A DNA stretch of 64,000 nucleotides, taken from NCBI RefSeq assembly GCF_023101145.1, contig NZ_CP073714.1, forward strand, positions 3,348,001 to 3,412,000, given 5' to 3'. The stretch's first letter is position 1; every line of letters begins with the position of its first letter. The stretch is from Paenibacillus pabuli. GTDB taxonomy: Bacteria > Bacillota > Bacilli > Paenibacillales > Paenibacillaceae. Under the pieces are notes generated by a model, which saw nothing but the letters and a program-made list of their open reading frames with translations, was not told the origin of the DNA and did no database searches. Positions 62,851-64,000 of the stretch are shown here, in pieces. Made by a program: the position numbers and the translations under genes.

Positions 62851-63822
62851 ATGCTGACTGTACGAAAAAACAGGGAGCTGCGCAGTGGGATGATCAACCC
62901 CAAGCGCAAAAATACCGGTCAAATCATCAAAAAGGATTTTAAAAAGAACTGGTTTGCCTACATGCTGGCGATCCCGGTGATCGCTTGGTTTCTCGTCTTT
63001 TGTTACGGACCGATGTGGGGCGTGCTGATTGCCTTTAAGGATTTCAAGCCGCTTCTTGGCTTCGCAGATAGCCAGTGGGTTGGGTTCAAACATTTTATAG
63101 AATTTTTCCAGGGTCCTTATTTCTGGAGAGTGGTCAAGAACACGCTGCTGTTAAATGTGTGGGGCATTGTATTTGGTTTTACGGCCCCGATCCTATTGGC
63201 ATTAATGCTGAATGAAGCCCGGAACAGCAGATTCAAAAAAGTCGTACAGACCATTACCTACATGCCTCACTTCATTTCACTCGTCGTTGTCTGCGGTATG
63301 ATTCATATCTTTACTGCTGATGAAGGCATCATCACCCAGGTATTGCAGTTCATCACAGGCAAGGAATACAGTTCACTGCTGGGGTACTCCTCCATGTTCA
63401 GGCCCATTTATATCTTTTCGGGAATCTGGCAGAGTATCGGGTGGGAGAGCATCATTTATCTGGCTGCGATGAGTACGATCGATCCTACGTTGTACGAAGC
63501 AGCGGATATGGACGGCGTAGGGAGAATAAAAAAGATGTGGCATATTACGTTGCCCCAGATCAGCCCGGTGATCGTCATTCTGTTCATATTTGCAATCGGC
63601 GGCCTGATGGCATCCGGTTACGAGAAAATTATCCTTCTATATAATCCGTTGACCTATGATACCGCCGATGTCATTGCATCTTACGTATATCGAAGAGGGT
63701 TAAGGGAAGCAAGTCTGAGCTATTCCACAGCTGTTGGACTGTTGAGCGCAATCATCAATTTCGCTTTGCTGTGGGCGACGAACCGAATTGCCAAACGCCA
63801 CTCTGAGGTCAGCTTATGGTAG
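62851..63822 (+). CDS. Sugar ABC permease, LplB type (second importer)
   Basis: 323 residues, ATGAGGTG upstream of ATG. Basic N-terminus (NPKRKNTGQIIKKDFKKN), six hydrophobic helices, EAA motif in LYEAADMDGVGRIKKMWHI near residue 215. Partner of the YtcP-type permease that begins at 63839. Order here is binding protein, LplB, YtcP, the reverse of the first importer. No ATPase gene is seen. Confidence 0.92.
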   Translation: MLTVRKNRELRSGMINPKRKNTGQIIKKDFKKNWFAYMLAIPVIAWFLVFCYGPMWGVLIAFKDFKPLLGFADSQWVGFKHFIEFFQGPYFWRVVKNTLLLNVWGIVFGFTAPILLALMLNEARNSRFKKVVQTITYMPHFISLVVVCGMIHIFTADEGIITQVLQFITGKEYSSLLGYSSMFRPIYIFSGIWQSIGWESIIYLAAMSTIDPTLYEAADMDGVGRIKKMWHITLPQISPVIVILFIFAIGGLMASGYEKIILLYNPLTYDTADVIASYVYRRGLREASLSYSTAVGLLSAIINFALLWATNRIAKRHSEVSLW

Positions 63823-63838
63823 GGAGGGGTAAACGGAA

Positions 63839-64000
63839 ATGAAATATCGCAAAACGATGGGCAACCGAATGTTTGACATCTTCAATTATTCGCTACTGAC
63901 CCTGTTGACGCTGGCCTGTCTATATCCCATTTTGCACATTGTGTTTGCTTCCTTCAGTGATCCGGCTCGATTAGTGGCGCATAAGGGACTTCTACTTAAA
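63839..64000 (+). CDS. Sugar ABC permease, YtcP type (cut by window end)
   Basis: First 54 codons only, with GGGAGGGG before ATG 63839. The N-terminal cytoplasmic part and first helix (FDIFNYSLLTLLTLACLYPI) match the YtcP/MalG permease type, then ASFSDPARLVAHKGLLL. It continues beyond the window. Confidence 0.85.
   Translation, partial: MKYRKTMGNRMFDIFNYSLLTLLTLACLYPILHIVFASFSDPARLVAHKGLLLK

Noticed and set aside
1..64000. CRISPR arrays, transposases, integrases, rRNA or tRNA genes
   Set aside because: No regularly spaced repeats, DDE or recombinase motifs, rRNA segments or cloverleaf sequences were noticed on reading.

Overview
The window reads as a chromosomal segment of a low-to-mid GC, endospore-forming Firmicute, most likely a Paenibacillus. 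The evidence is the LplB/YtcP-type sugar importers with large lipoprotein binding proteins, five AraC-type regulators, many glycoside hydrolases, a YtaF-type sporulation membrane protein, a large bacillopeptidase F-like S8 protease, strong GGAGG ribosome binding sites and frequent TTG/GTG starts. No rRNA, tRNA, CRISPR array, transposase or integrase was seen. The genus is inferred from gene style, not from a marker gene.

Layout. 1-4.9 kb: sugar ABC importer (two permeases, binding protein) with a GH30 glycosidase. 5.0-7.8 kb: a 12-residue-repeat surface-type protein divergent from a CgeB-like glycosyltransferase and a WbsX/GH99-like protein. 7.9-12.8 kb: AraC regulator divergent from a GH29 fucosidase, then a ChbG/YdjC deacetylase and a secreted GH16 glucanase with a ricin-type lectin domain. 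13.1-17.5 kb: AraC regulator, MFS exporter overlapping an isochorismatase-fold hydrolase, YtaF, and an HTH-DUF1232 protein. 17.6-23.5 kb: an S8 protease of about 1,740 residues behind a leader of about 400 nt. 23.8-26.9 kb: oxidoreductase/AraC/oxidoreductase operon. 27-36 kb: a GT2 gene, then a peptide or acyl-amino-acid operon (GntR, M20, peptide binding protein, two permeases, S9 peptidase, unknown protein). 36-42 kb: Qnr-like pentapeptide protein, a possibly frameshifted small membrane protein, GNAT, malic enzyme (maeA), and an Lsa-type ABC-F protein. 42-49.3 kb: GT2 plus class III aminotransferase, then alcohol dehydrogenase, MFS, DUF1349, HAD phosphatase and a convergent AraC regulator. 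49.5-57.6 kb: FAD oxidoreductase, coiled-coil protein, GNAT, TetR, a DHA2 exporter divergent from a second TetR, a membrane protein, and a cytochrome P450. 57.7-64 kb: ArsR-like and AraC regulators, GH43, and a second sugar ABC importer running off the end.

How it works together. Much of the window serves uptake and breakdown of plant or fungal polysaccharides (GH30, GH16, GH29, GH43, deacetylase, two importers without their own ATPase, cre-like CcpA sites). A second theme is proteolysis and peptide salvage (S8, M20, S9, Dpp-like importer without ATPase). A third is glycosylation of surface or spore structures (four glycosyltransferase-type genes). The regulatory DNA stands out: a possible mRNA-stabilising Shine-Dalgarno element in the protease leader, an 18-bp perfect palindrome, a terminator-like hairpin inside the peptide operon, and a short upstream ORF overlapping the ABC-F start. 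No single locus is clearly a new defence or mobile system. The best candidates for undescribed biology are the protease leader, the repeat-protein/glycosyltransferase locus and the fused ArsR regulator.
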